A stretch of 64,000 nt of DNA from Actinomycetota bacterium (GTDB lineage: Bacteria > Actinomycetota > Acidimicrobiia > Acidimicrobiales > Ilumatobacteraceae): the NCBI GenBank assembly GCA_016700055.1, contig CP064997.1, positions 496,001 through 560,000 of the forward strand, read 5' to 3'. The stretch's first letter is position 1, and every line of letters begins with the position of its first letter. Under the pieces are notes generated by a model that was given only the letters and a program-made list of their open reading frames with translations, did no database searches and was not told where the DNA came from. Shown here in pieces: positions 52,994 through 61,597 of this stretch. The position numbers and the translations under genes are program-made.

Positions 52994-54301
52994 CTACAGC
53001 GGCTGGGTGATGTCCAGATAGAGCCCGGTGAACATCAAGAACGCGAGCAGCGAGATCACCCCGACGACGACGGGCATCATCTTCGACACGTCGGCGTAGT
53101 AGCGCCGACCGCCCCGGCTGCGCAGGCGCTCGTAGGTGGCGATCGCCGCGTGGCCGCCGTCGAAGGGCAGCAGCGGCAACATGTTGAACAACCCGACGAA
53201 GACGTTGACACCGGCGAGCAGGGCGAGCACACCCTTCAGCCCGTCGAGGCCACCGATGTCGCCCGCCACCTGCGTCACCCCGACCACCGTGGTCGGCCGC
53301 GTAGCGAGGTCGTCACGCTGGCCGGTGAGGTGCTGCCACTGGTTGACCGGGTTGAGCACCTTCACCATGCCCTCCACCGAGCGCACCGAACCTTCGACGA
53401 GGTCGCCGACGCTGTGCACGAGGGCCTGGCCGAGGGACTGGTCGACGTACGCGAGGCTGTCGCTCGCCACCCCGAGATAGGCGAGGTCCTCGTCGGTCAC
53501 CTGCGGGTGTTGGACGAGCACGGTCGTCGCCTCGTTGGTGACGCCGTCACGCTCGTACGTGAACGTCACCTCGTCGCCCGGGTCGAACGACGTGATCTCC
53601 TCGACGAGCTCGGCTCGCGACGACACGGCCGTTCCCTCTATGGCGAGGACGACGTCACCGGCCTGCAATCCGGCGAGCTCGGCGGGGCTGCCCTCCGTGG
53701 TGGCTTCCACCCGCACCCGCCCTGTGTCCTCCAGCCGCCCGGCGCTGGCGTACACGCCGAACAGCAGCGTGACGGCGATCAGCATGTGCATGATCGAGCC
53801 GGCAGTGATGACGAGCATCCGCCAGGGGTACGACTTGGAGCGATAGGTGCGGTCCTCGTCGGCGGGGTCGACGTCGTCCAGGTTGTTCATGCCGACGATG
53901 CGCACGAACGCGCCGAGGGGGATGGCGCGCAGCCCGTACTCCACCTCGCCACGCCGGAAGCTCCACAGCTTGGGGCCGAGGCCGAGGAAGAACTGGGTGC
54001 ACTTCATGCCGGCGGCGCGCGCCGTCACGAAGTGGCCGACCTCGTGCAAGAGCACCGACACGAGCAGCCCGATCACGAGGACGAGCATCCAGATGTTGGT
54101 CACACCGAGCCACACGAGCAGCCCGACGATGACGAGGATTCCGACGATGCCGTCGCGGGCGGGGACCGTCGCGGTCTCCTCGGTGGCACCACCGGCCACC
54201 ATCTCGCTACGGAACTTCTCGTACGCGCCCGTCGAGCGGTTCGGCGGCCCAGACGGCGGAGGGAGCTGTCCGGGGGGCGGCAGTGGCTTTGTGTCGCTCA
54301 T
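52994..54301 (-). CDS. Site-2 protease family zinc metalloprotease (RseP/Rip1-like)
   Basis: 435 aa. A Pro-rich cytoplasmic N-terminus, then membrane helices with HExxH in LLHEVGHFVTARAAGM, a PDZ domain (about 190-270, ELAGLQAGDVVLAIEGTAV) and the second zinc motif NMLPLLPFDGGHAA. Intramembrane cleavage of anti-sigma factors is the usual role. ATG 54301 overlaps the dxr stop (ATGA). The open frame continues upstream through dxr out of frame; that is not a fusion. Confidence 0.94.
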   Translation of the reverse strand: MSDTKPLPPPGQLPPPSGPPNRSTGAYEKFRSEMVAGGATEETATVPARDGIVGILVIVGLLVWLGVTNIWMLVLVIGLLVSVLLHEVGHFVTARAAGMKCTQFFLGLGPKLWSFRRGEVEYGLRAIPLGAFVRIVGMNNLDDVDPADEDRTYRSKSYPWRMLVITAGSIMHMLIAVTLLFGVYASAGRLEDTGRVRVEATTEGSPAELAGLQAGDVVLAIEGTAVSSRAELVEEITSFDPGDEVTFTYERDGVTNEATTVLVQHPQVTDEDLAYLGVASDSLAYVDQSLGQALVHSVGDLVEGSVRSVEGMVKVLNPVNQWQHLTGQRDDLATRPTTVVGVTQVAGDIGGLDGLKGVLALLAGVNVFVGLFNMLPLLPFDGGHAAIATYERLRSRGGRRYYADVSKMMPVVVGVISLLAFLMFTGLYLDITQPL

Positions 54302-55437
54302 CGTGGGAGGGCTCGGGTCGCTTCCCGGCGCCCATCGGCGTCGGCAGCGACTATGTCTTCTGAGCCGAGACCAGTATCGGCCATGGCGACGTGTTTCTGC
54401 ATCGCGGCCTCGACGATTTCTGCGATCTGGGGCCACCGGATGCGCCCGGCGAGGAACGCCTCGACCGCCACCTCGTTCGCCGCCGACAGGAAGGCCGGCG
54501 CCGTGCCCCCGGTGCGACCGGCCTCGTAGGCGAGCCCGAGGCAACGGAACGTGGCCAGGTCGGGCGGCTGGAAGTCGAGCCTGCCGAGCCGCTCCCATGC
54601 GATGCGTCCGAACGGCGTCGAGATCCGATCCGGATACGCGAGCGCGTACCCGATCGGCAGGCGCATGTCGGGCAGGCTGAGCTGGGCCATCGTGCATCCG
54701 TCGGTGAACTCGACCATCGAGTGCACCACCGACTGGGGGTGCACGACCACCTCGATCTGCGAGTAGTCGGCGCCGAAGAGCTCGTGCGCCTCGATCACCT
54801 CGAGGCCCTTGTTCATGAGGGTCGAGGAGTCGACGGTGATCTTCGGACCCATGTTCCACGTGGGGTGGTCGAGCGCCTCGTCGACGGTGACGTCGGCCAG
54901 CTCGGCCGAGGTGCGGCCGCGGAACGGGCCGCCGCTCGCCGTCAGGACGATCCGGCTCAACTCGACTCCCGGGCGCACCGTCGCCCGGAGGCACTGGTGG
55001 ACCGCGCAGTGCTCGCTGTCGACGGGCACGATCTCGGCCCCCGGCGTGTCCCGTAGCGGGCGAACCACCGGCCCGGCGGCGATGAGGCTCTCCTTGTTGG
55101 CGAGCGCCAGGCGCTTGCCGGCGCGCAGCGTGGCGAGCGTCACCGGCAGGCCGGCGAAGCCGACGACGGCGTTGACGACCACGTCGGCCCCGTCGACGAG
55201 CTCGCAGAGGTCGCCGACGACGCGGGCGAACGGCAGTGCCGCGGCCACCTCCGCACGGCGGTCGGCATCGGCGACGGCGACGACGGAAGGGCGGAACTCG
55301 CGCGCTTGGGCGACGAGCTGCTCTACCGAGCTGGCGGCGCCGAGACCCACCAGCTCGAATCCGGCGCGCTCGGCGCGCAGCACCTCGAGGGTCTGGGTGC
55401 CGATCGACCCGGTGCACCCGGCGATGGCGACGCGCAC
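54298..55437 (-). CDS. dxr: 1-deoxy-D-xylulose-5-phosphate reductoisomerase
   Basis: 379 aa. The NADPH loop is VAIAGCTGSIGTQTLEVL, LALANKESLIAAG is the substrate/metal region, VDSEHCAVHQCL supplies the metal ligand, and LTASGGPFRG and TWNMGPKITVDSSTLMNKG are diagnostic. Second step of the MEP pathway. GTG 55437. Confidence 0.96.
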   Translation of the reverse strand: MRVAIAGCTGSIGTQTLEVLRAERAGFELVGLGAASSVEQLVAQAREFRPSVVAVADADRRAEVAAALPFARVVGDLCELVDGADVVVNAVVGFAGLPVTLATLRAGKRLALANKESLIAAGPVVRPLRDTPGAEIVPVDSEHCAVHQCLRATVRPGVELSRIVLTASGGPFRGRTSAELADVTVDEALDHPTWNMGPKITVDSSTLMNKGLEVIEAHELFGADYSQIEVVVHPQSVVHSMVEFTDGCTMAQLSLPDMRLPIGYALAYPDRISTPFGRIAWERLGRLDFQPPDLATFRCLGLAYEAGRTGGTAPAFLSAANEVAVEAFLAGRIRWPQIAEIVEAAMQKHVAMADTGLGSEDIVAADADGRREATRALPR

Positions 55438-55477
55438 AGCGGTCGGCGGGAAGCTGTCGGTACTCGTGCGCGAGGGG

Positions 55478-56869
55478 CTACGAGGCCCAGGGCTCGAGCG
55501 CCATCAGCAGGTAGTAGGCGCCGGGCAGCACGAACAAGAACCCGTCGAAGCGGTCGAGCACGCCGCCGTGGCCGCGCACGATGGTGCCGAAGTCCTTCAC
55601 CTCGAGGTTGCGCTTGAACATGCTCTCGGTGAGGTCGCCGAGTGGGGCGAGCACCGCGATGACGAGGCCGAGCAGCAGCACCTCGGGCAGGTCGTTCCAC
55701 GTGTCGCTCTGCAGGCTGACCACCCAGACCGCGACGAGGGTGGCGACGGTGCCCCCGATCAGGCCCTCGACGGACTTGTTGGGGCTGATCCACGGGCGCA
55801 GTGCGGTCTTGCCTGCAGCAGAGCCGATGAACAGTGCGCCGATGTCGTTCACCACGATCCCGAGGGCGACGATGAACAGCGTGTCGGTGCCGACGTTGTC
55901 GAGGCCGGCCACGTTGGAGAGGCCGAGGATCAGCGCCGCGAAGCTGCCGAGCAGGCCGATCCACGTGACGCCGAGCATGGTGACGGCCAGGTTCGGCAGC
56001 GGAGACGAGTCGAGGCCGGCAGCCCCGACGAATGTGGTGGCCCCGGCGAGCAACGCGAACGCGAGCACCAGCGGCAAGCCGCCGTCGCCGACCCAGTACG
56101 CGACGAGCGGCGCGGCCAGGCATCCGACGATGCCGACGACATTGGCCGGCTGGTAGCCGCGCTCGGACACGCGGTCGAAGTACTCGACCGCACCGAGACC
56201 GCACACTAAGACGACGATCGCGAGCACGGCCACGGGCTTCCACAACAGCGCGGCGATGAACGCGGCGGCGATGATCAGCCCGACGGCGACCGCGGTCGGC
56301 ATGTCACGACCTCGCGTTCCCGTGCCCGACCTGGTCGGTCCCCGGCGCCCACCAGCGCCGGGCCCTTCGGCGCGCTGGCCGCGGGTCGCGTCCGGACGTG
56401 GCCCGCGTGGCTGGCGGCCACCTCGCTGGCGCGGCATCGGGCGTCCCGACGGCTCTTCGAGGCCGGTGCCGATCGAGATCCGGGTCGGCTCCCGGCGCGG
56501 GGCGTCGGTCGACTCGAACTGCTCCGGGGCGCCTTCGTAGTCGACCCCGTCGAGCGTCGTGTCCTCGTCGTCGTCGTCGCGCCACGCCGGCCCCGACGAG
56601 TTGAACGACGACCACACGTCGAGGTCGTCGCTGTGGTCGGCACCCGAGGGCGCCTCTTCTGCCTCACGTTCGAAGAGGCGCGGCACCTCTCCCGTCGGCG
56701 GCTCGGTCCAATGGGGAAGGTCGCCCGTGCCGTCGCCGAACGAAAGCGGCGGACCCTCGGTCTCTGGTACCTGCTCCGTCGGCTCGTCGTCCTCGAACAG
56801 CCCCCGGCCGAACTCGTCGCCTGGATCGTCCTCGCTCGATCGCCCCCGACGCCAAACGTCGTCGCTCAT
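55478..56869 (-). CDS. cdsA: Phosphatidate cytidylyltransferase with long disordered N-terminus
   Basis: 463 aa; about 190 residues longer than usual at the N-terminus. Residues 1-190 are acidic then Arg/Gly-rich and lack hydrophobic segments; about 195 onward has the membrane helices and the CDP-alcohol signature with GDLTESMFKRNLEVKDFG and HGGVLDRFDGFLF. Makes CDP-diacylglycerol for phospholipid synthesis. Second half is catalytically intact. ATG 56869 follows the frr gene by 27 nt. Confidence 0.93.
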   Translation of the reverse strand: MSDDVWRRGRSSEDDPGDEFGRGLFEDDEPTEQVPETEGPPLSFGDGTGDLPHWTEPPTGEVPRLFEREAEEAPSGADHSDDLDVWSSFNSSGPAWRDDDDEDTTLDGVDYEGAPEQFESTDAPRREPTRISIGTGLEEPSGRPMPRQRGGRQPRGPRPDATRGQRAEGPGAGGRRGPTRSGTGTRGRDMPTAVAVGLIIAAAFIAALLWKPVAVLAIVVLVCGLGAVEYFDRVSERGYQPANVVGIVGCLAAPLVAYWVGDGGLPLVLAFALLAGATTFVGAAGLDSSPLPNLAVTMLGVTWIGLLGSFAALILGLSNVAGLDNVGTDTLFIVALGIVVNDIGALFIGSAAGKTALRPWISPNKSVEGLIGGTVATLVAVWVVSLQSDTWNDLPEVLLLGLVIAVLAPLGDLTESMFKRNLEVKDFGTIVRGHGGVLDRFDGFLFVLPGAYYLLMALEPWAS

Positions 56870-56896
56870 GGCCTGTCTCCTTCCCCGGCGGGTCTT

Positions 56897-57454
56897 TCAG
56901 ACCTCGAGCAGCTCGGTTTCCTTGCGGTGGAGGGCATGATCGATGTGCTCCACATGCTCGTGTGTGATCTTTTCCAGTTCCTTCTCCGCCCGCTCCAAGT
57001 CGTCGGCCGACATCTGGCCGGCCTTCTCGGCCGTCTCGAGATGCTTGCGGGCATCGCGACGGATGTTGCGCACCGCCACCCGGCCCTCTTCGGCCATGTG
57101 CTTCACGACCTTCACGTACTCCTTGCGGCGCTCCTCGGTGAGCGAGGGGAAGTTGAGCCGGATCACGGCGCCGTCGTTGGAGGGGTTGATGCCGAGATCG
57201 GAGTCTCGGATGGCCTTCTCGATCGCGTTCAGCGAGGCCCGGTCGTGGGGCTTGACGAGCAGCTGGCGTGCCTCGGGAACCTGGAACCCGGCTAGCTGCT
57301 GCAGCGGCACATCGGAACCGTAGTAGTCGACGAGCAGCTTCTCGACCAGCGCGGGCGAAGCTCGACCCGTGCGCACGGTCGTGAACTGGCTCGACACGTG
57401 CTCGACCGCCTTGTCCATCTTGTCGATGGCCTCGAGGAGGGTCTCTTCGATCAC
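56897..57454 (-). CDS. frr: Ribosome recycling factor
   Basis: 185 aa, standard length. FTTVRTGRASPALVEKLLVDYYG, PEARQLLVKPHDR and EERRKEYVKVVKHMAEEGRV are RRF signatures. GTG 57454 overlaps the pyrH stop by 4 nt (GTGA). The frame stays open into pyrH, but as a shadow. Confidence 0.97.
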   Translation of the reverse strand: MIEETLLEAIDKMDKAVEHVSSQFTTVRTGRASPALVEKLLVDYYGSDVPLQQLAGFQVPEARQLLVKPHDRASLNAIEKAIRDSDLGINPSNDGAVIRLNFPSLTEERRKEYVKVVKHMAEEGRVAVRNIRRDARKHLETAEKAGQMSADDLERAEKELEKITHEHVEHIDHALHRKETELLEV

Positions 57455-58209
57455 CCGACCAGCGTACCGACGCGCTGACCCTCCAGGACGGACCGGATGT
57501 TGCCGGGCTTGCTCACGTCGAAGACGACGATCGGGATCTTGTGGTCGCGGCAGAACGCGATGGCGGTCGAGTCCATCACCTTCAGGTCCTTCGCGATCAC
57601 GTCGAGGTAGGAGATCGCCTCGTATCTCGTGGCCGTGGGGTCGAGCTTGGGGTCGGCGGTGTACACCCCGTCCACCCCCGAGTGCGTGCCCTTCAGGATC
57701 GCCTGGGCGTCGATCTCTGCGGCCCGCAGGGCGGCGGCGGTGTCGGTGGTGAAGAAGGGGTTGCCGGTGCCGCCGGCGAGGATCACCACACGCCCCTTCT
57801 CCAAGTGGCGCTCGGCGCGGCGCCTGATGTAGGGCTCGGCGACCTTGGGCATCTCGACCGCGGTCATCACCCGGCTGTGCTGGCCGACCCGTTCCAGCGC
57901 GTCCTGCAGCGCGAGGCCGTTCATCACCGTGGCGATCATCCCCATGTAGTCCGCCTGGGCGAGGTCCATCCCCTGGCCAGAGCCCTGGAGGCCACGCCAG
58001 AAGTTGCCCCCGCCGACGACGATGCACACGTCGACGCCGAGCGTCGACCGAACCTCGCGGATCTCGCCCGCCATCCTGGTCAGCATCGCGGCGTCGAGGC
58101 CGAACCCGCCCGAGCCGGCCAGCGCCTCGCCCGACAGCTTCAGTACCACCCGGGTCCAGCGGGCCCTGGTGCCGACGGTGCCGTCACCTTCGGACGAGGC
58201 GGCTGCCAT
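57451..58209 (-). CDS. pyrH: Uridylate kinase
   Basis: 252 aa. VVLKLSGEALAGSGGFGLD, VVGGGNFWRGL, MNGLALQDALE and GGTGNPFFTTDTAAALRA are hallmarks of bacterial UMP kinase. A short N-terminal extension precedes the core. ATG 58209 overlaps the tsf stop by one base. Confidence 0.97.
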   Translation of the reverse strand: MAAASSEGDGTVGTRARWTRVVLKLSGEALAGSGGFGLDAAMLTRMAGEIREVRSTLGVDVCIVVGGGNFWRGLQGSGQGMDLAQADYMGMIATVMNGLALQDALERVGQHSRVMTAVEMPKVAEPYIRRRAERHLEKGRVVILAGGTGNPFFTTDTAAALRAAEIDAQAILKGTHSGVDGVYTADPKLDPTATRYEAISYLDVIAKDLKVMDSTAIAFCRDHKIPIVVFDVSKPGNIRSVLEGQRVGTLVG

Positions 58210-58997
58210 CAGCCGATCTCGACCTGGGCGAAGCCGGCGAGCGACGCCGTGCCGAGCACCTGGGCGATGGACAACTTGTCGTCCTTTGCGTACGGCTGCT
58301 CGAGTAGGGCGACGTCCTTGAAGAAGCCGTTCAGTCGACCCTCGACGATCTTCGGGACCGCGGCGTCGGGCTTGCCCTCGTTGCGGGTGATGGTCTCGAG
58401 CGTCGCCCGCTCCTTTTCCACCTCGGCCGCCGGCACCGCGTCGCGCGTGAGGTACTTCGGACGGGCGAACGCGATGTGCACGGCGATGTCGTGCGCGAGC
58501 TCTGCGTTGCCACCGACCACCTCGACCAGCACCGCGTTGACCCCGCGGCCACCCTGCACGTGCTGGTAGGAGCCGAGCACGTTGCCTGGCGCAGCAGCGA
58601 TGCGCACGACGTCGCCGAGCTCGATCTTCTCCTTCAGCGAGATCTTCAGATCTTCGAGGACGCTCGCCCGCTCGGAAACGGCCTCGGTCCCCTTCGACGC
58701 GACGAGCTCGGCGAGCTCTTCGGCCTCTTGCTTGAACTGGTCCGAGCTGGCGACGAAGTCGGTCTCGCACTTCAGCTTCACGATCGCACCAACGTCGCCG
58801 TCGACGACGAGCGCAACGACGCCCTGGGCGTTCTCGCGGTCGTCGCGCTTGGCCGACGCGGCGAGGCCCTTTTCCCGGAGGAGCTGCTTCGCAGCTTCCA
58901 TGTCGCCGCCGGTCTCCTCCAACGTCTTCTTGCAGTCCATCATCCCCGCGCCGGTCGCCTGGCGCAGCGTCTGGACGTCTTTCGCGGTGAAAGCCAT
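58209..58997 (-). CDS. tsf: Elongation factor Ts
   Basis: 262 aa. The UBA-like start VQTLRQATGAGMMDCKKTLEE and the EF-Tu-contacting ASAKRDDRENAQGVV region with KCETDFVA are diagnostic. Nucleotide exchange factor for EF-Tu. 6 nt after rpsB. Confidence 0.97.
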   Translation of the reverse strand: MAFTAKDVQTLRQATGAGMMDCKKTLEETGGDMEAAKQLLREKGLAASAKRDDRENAQGVVALVVDGDVGAIVKLKCETDFVASSDQFKQEAEELAELVASKGTEAVSERASVLEDLKISLKEKIELGDVVRIAAAPGNVLGSYQHVQGGRGVNAVLVEVVGGNAELAHDIAVHIAFARPKYLTRDAVPAAEVEKERATLETITRNEGKPDAAVPKIVEGRLNGFFKDVALLEQPYAKDDKLSIAQVLGTASLAGFAQVEIG

Positions 58998-59003
58998 CGG
59001 TGG

Positions 59004-60026
59004 TCAGCTCTCCGTTTCGGGGGTGGTGTCGCCGCCTGCAGCGGCGGGGGCTTCAATGGCAGCCTCTTCCGGCGCGGCGGGCGCAGCGGCCTCCTCGGCC
59101 GGCTCGGCGGGGGCTTCGGCGGCAGCCTCCTCGACCGGAGCGGCTGGCGCAGCGGCCTCGGCCGGCTCGGCGGGGGCAGCGGCCTCGGCCGGCTCGGCCG
59201 CCTCTGCCTTCGGAGCGGCAACTCGCGCGTCTCGCTCGGCCTGGGCCAGAGCCGCCTGGCGCCGGGCGTCGGCTTGCTGCTGGGCGAAGGCGGCCTCTTC
59301 TTCTGCAGTGCGCTTGGGCGCGGCCGCTGGGTTCTTCTTGGCGGCGATGTACTTGCCCTCGAGCACGGCCTCGGCGATCACCTTGGTCATCAGGTCGTTC
59401 GCCCGGATGGCGTCGTCGTTGCCGGGGATCGGGTACTGCACCAGGTCGGGGTCGACGTTCGTGTCGACCACCGCCACCACGGGCAGCTTCAGCTTGTTCG
59501 CCTCGGTGACGGCGATGTGCTCCTTCTTCGTGTCGAGCACGAACACGACGTCGGGCAGGCGCGTCATGTGCCGGATGCCGCCGAGGTTCTTCTGCAGCTT
59601 CTCCAGCTCACGCCCGAGCAGCAACGCCTCCTTCTTCGGCATCGCCTCGAACTCGCCGGAGGCCTTCATGCGCTCGTATTCCTGCATCTTCTGCACGCGC
59701 TTGTGGATGGTCTCGAAGTTGGTGAGCATGCCTCCGAGCCAGCGCTCGTTGATGTAAGGCATGCCGCACTTCTCGGCGTAACCCATGATCGGGTCCTGGG
59801 CCTGCTTCTTGGTGCCGATGAACAACACCGTTCCGCCCTTCGCGACCAGGTCGCGCACGAACGTGTAGGCCGCCTCGATCCGCTCCAGCGTCTGCTGCAG
59901 GTCGATGATGTAGATGTCGTTGCGCTCGCCGAAGATGAAGCGCTTCATCTTCGGGTTCCAGCGCCGGGTCTGGTGCCCGAAGTGCACACCCGCCTCGAGC
60001 ATCTGGCGCATGGTGATGATTGCCAT
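59004..60026 (-). CDS. rpsB: 30S ribosomal protein S2 with long Ala/Glu/Pro tail
   Basis: 340 aa. MRQMLEAGVHFGHQTRRWNP, FIGTKKQAQDPI, ERWLGGMLTNFETI and VVDTNVDPDLVQYPIPGNDDA are the S2 core; residues about 245-340 are a low-complexity Ala/Glu/Pro tail. ATG 60026 begins MAIITMRQ; GAGGAG lies about 15 nt upstream, and a structured leader precedes it. Heads the rpsB-tsf-pyrH-frr series. Confidence 0.97.
   Translation of the reverse strand: MAIITMRQMLEAGVHFGHQTRRWNPKMKRFIFGERNDIYIIDLQQTLERIEAAYTFVRDLVAKGGTVLFIGTKKQAQDPIMGYAEKCGMPYINERWLGGMLTNFETIHKRVQKMQEYERMKASGEFEAMPKKEALLLGRELEKLQKNLGGIRHMTRLPDVVFVLDTKKEHIAVTEANKLKLPVVAVVDTNVDPDLVQYPIPGNDDAIRANDLMTKVIAEAVLEGKYIAAKKNPAAAPKRTAEEEAAFAQQQADARRQAALAQAERDARVAAPKAEAAEPAEAAAPAEPAEAAAPAAPVEEAAAEAPAEPAEEAAAPAAPEEAAIEAPAAAGGDTTPETES
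59040..59215 (-). repeat. Imperfect tandem coding repeats in the rpsB tail
   Basis: Units such as plus-strand GGCCTCGGCCGGCTCGGC recur and encode the AEPAEAA-type tail of S2. Confidence 0.6.
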
Positions 60027-60046
60027 CTTGGTGTTCGTCTCCTCGT

Positions 60047-60094
60047 CTGCGGTTGCCAGCACGGCTCACCGCGCCGCCGAAGCGACGACCGCAG
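60047..60094 (-). promoter_or_regulatory. Structured 5' leader of rpsB, possible S2 autoregulatory RNA
   Basis: On the minus strand CTGCGGT (60094-60088) pairs with ACCGCAG (60053-60047). Inside, CGUCGC-UUCG-GCGGCG (60087-60072) forms a UUCG-capped 6-bp hairpin and CGG-UGAG-CCG a short second hairpin, giving a three-way junction. The GAGGAG ribosome site begins 2 nt after the closing helix. Repression of rpsB by S2 through its leader is known elsewhere; here it is inference. Confidence 0.45.
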
Positions 60095-60158
60095 GGTGGG
60101 AGGCGTGCAATGGGATGACTGGCACCAGCGCCGACTGCTCGGCCCTGGCCGACGCAGG

Positions 60159-60164
60159 ATCCTA
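60159..60164 (-). promoter_or_regulatory. -10 box TAGGAT of rpsB, overlapping the upstream stop codon
   Basis: TAGGAT (60164-60159) starts with the TAG stop of the M23-like gene and would give a transcript start near 60152 and a leader of about 125 nt. No -35 match is evident. Confidence 0.35.
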
Positions 60165-60737
60165 GCGGACCGCTCGCGCGGTCCCCCACTGCCCGCCCGA
60201 CGCGCCGGCGGCGGCGACCGGGCAGGACATCACCGCCGGTGGGGCGGGGAGCCGGCGCTGCCCGTCGAGGGGCACGAGGCGTGGCCGGGTCCTCAACTCG
60301 GCGAGCAACGGAGCGGGATCGACGTACTCGTCACCGCGCCGCACCCCGAAGTGAAGCGTCGACCCCGACGTGGCGACGACGGCACCCTGCGCGACCTCGT
60401 CGCCGAGGCCGACGCCCGAAGTTGCGAGCCCACCGAGCGTCACCCGCCAGCGCAGCGCGGTGTCCGCAGCGGAACCGGGCTGGCCGCCCTGCACCATCCG
60501 TTCGACGACGACGTAACGCGTGCCGGCCACGACCCCGGCGTAGCTGACCCGTCCCTGCATCGGGGAGCGCACCGGCTGTCCGGGAACGGTCGCGTACTCG
60601 ATGCCGCGGTTGCCCGGGCACCAGGTGCAGGCGGGCTCACGGAACGTGTCGACGACCGGTGCGTCGACGGGAGCAACCAGGCACGGCGCCGGCGTGAGCA
60701 GGGAAAACAGCAGTAGGAGAGCGAGCGGACTGAACAC
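60162..60737 (-). CDS. Secreted degenerate M23/LytM-domain protein
   Basis: 191 aa. A signal peptide (VFSPLALLLLFSLLTPAPCL) and a LytM-like fold: NRGIEYATVPGQPVRSPMQG and GSTLHFGVRRGDEYVDP. The zinc ligands are gone: the HxGxD motif reads N-R-G-I-E, the YAHL histidine is missing, and HLH reads TLH. It is therefore probably a non-catalytic regulator or binder of cell-wall enzymes, as for EnvC/NlpD-like proteins. GTG 60737 has AGAGG upstream; the frame extends further without support. Its position before rpsB is conserved in actinobacteria. Confidence 0.8.
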   Translation of the reverse strand: MFSPLALLLLFSLLTPAPCLVAPVDAPVVDTFREPACTWCPGNRGIEYATVPGQPVRSPMQGRVSYAGVVAGTRYVVVERMVQGGQPGSAADTALRWRVTLGGLATSGVGLGDEVAQGAVVATSGSTLHFGVRRGDEYVDPAPLLAELRTRPRLVPLDGQRRLPAPPAVMSCPVAAAGASGGQWGTARAVR

Positions 60738-60835
60738 CTCGACACCTCTTCGGAGGATCTGCACGAGTTCCGGGGCGCTATCGGCGCCGAAAGGGTCATC
60801 GCATCGACCGCGGTGACGAGGGTGTGCAGCGACGC

Positions 60836-61597
60836 CTACATACCGGCGCCGGTGAGGCGAGTGCGCAGCATCAGTACGGCCTTGGTGTGGATCTGGGAGA
60901 CCCGGCTCTCGGTCACTCCGAGCACGTTGCCGATCTCCGCGAGCGTCAGACCCTCGTCGTAATAGAGGGCGATCACGGTGCGTTCGCGCTCTGGCAGGCG
61001 CTTCAGCTCGGCACGCATCAGCTCGCGCAGTTCGGTCTCCTCGATCACCGCCGGTGGCGATTCGAAGTCGTCGCCGTGCAACGGACGGGGTTCGACGGTG
61101 CTCGAACCGACGAGATGGTCGAGCGGCCCGACCGTGGCGATGGACACCGCGGCGAGCCACTTCTGGAACTCCTCGGGCCCGACGCGCAGCTCGATCGCGA
61201 TCTCTTCGTCGGTCGGAGCGCGGTGCAGCGTCGCCTCCAGCTTCGAGATCGCGGCCTCGATCAGGCGTGCCCGGGAGCGGACCGAGCGCGGCACCCAGTC
61301 GAGCGCGCGCAGGCCGTCGAGGATGGCGCCCCGGATGCGCGGGATGGCGAACGTCTCGAACTTGGCTCCCCGCGACGGGTCGAAGCGCTCGATCGCGTCG
61401 ATCAGCCCGAACACCCCGGCGCTGACGAGGTCGCCGGTGTCGACGCTCGACGGCAGGCCCGCACCGACGCGGCCGGCGACGAACTTGACGAGCGGCGAGT
61501 AGTGGACGATCAGCTGCTCACGCGCCGAGCTCTCCGCCGACTGGTGCCAGCGCTCCCACGCCACGGCGAGAGCGGGAGTCATGCCCGTGATGCTCAC
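60836..61597 (-). CDS. FliA/WhiG-family RNA polymerase sigma factor
   Basis: 253 aa. Region 2 (YSPLVKFVAGRVGAGLPSSV, SAGVFGLIDAIERFDPSRG, FETFAIPRIRGAILDGLR), region 3 (ELRVGPEEFQKWLAAV) and region 4 (LPERERTVIALYYDEGLTLAEI) are all seen; DWVPRSVRSRAR is typical of WhiG/FliA. No flagellar genes are near, so a WhiG-like developmental or morphological role is the better guess. GTG 61597 overlaps the xer stop (GTGA); ATG 61582 is an alternative. Confidence 0.92.
   Translation of the reverse strand: MSITGMTPALAVAWERWHQSAESSAREQLIVHYSPLVKFVAGRVGAGLPSSVDTGDLVSAGVFGLIDAIERFDPSRGAKFETFAIPRIRGAILDGLRALDWVPRSVRSRARLIEAAISKLEATLHRAPTDEEIAIELRVGPEEFQKWLAAVSIATVGPLDHLVGSSTVEPRPLHGDDFESPPAVIEETELRELMRAELKRLPERERTVIALYYDEGLTLAEIGNVLGVTESRVSQIHTKAVLMLRTRLTGAGM

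Noticed and set aside
52994..55417. Apparent fusion of the site-2 protease with an 370-residue N-terminal extension
   Set aside because: The extension is out-of-frame dxr; the ATGA overlap at 54298-54301 marks the true boundary.
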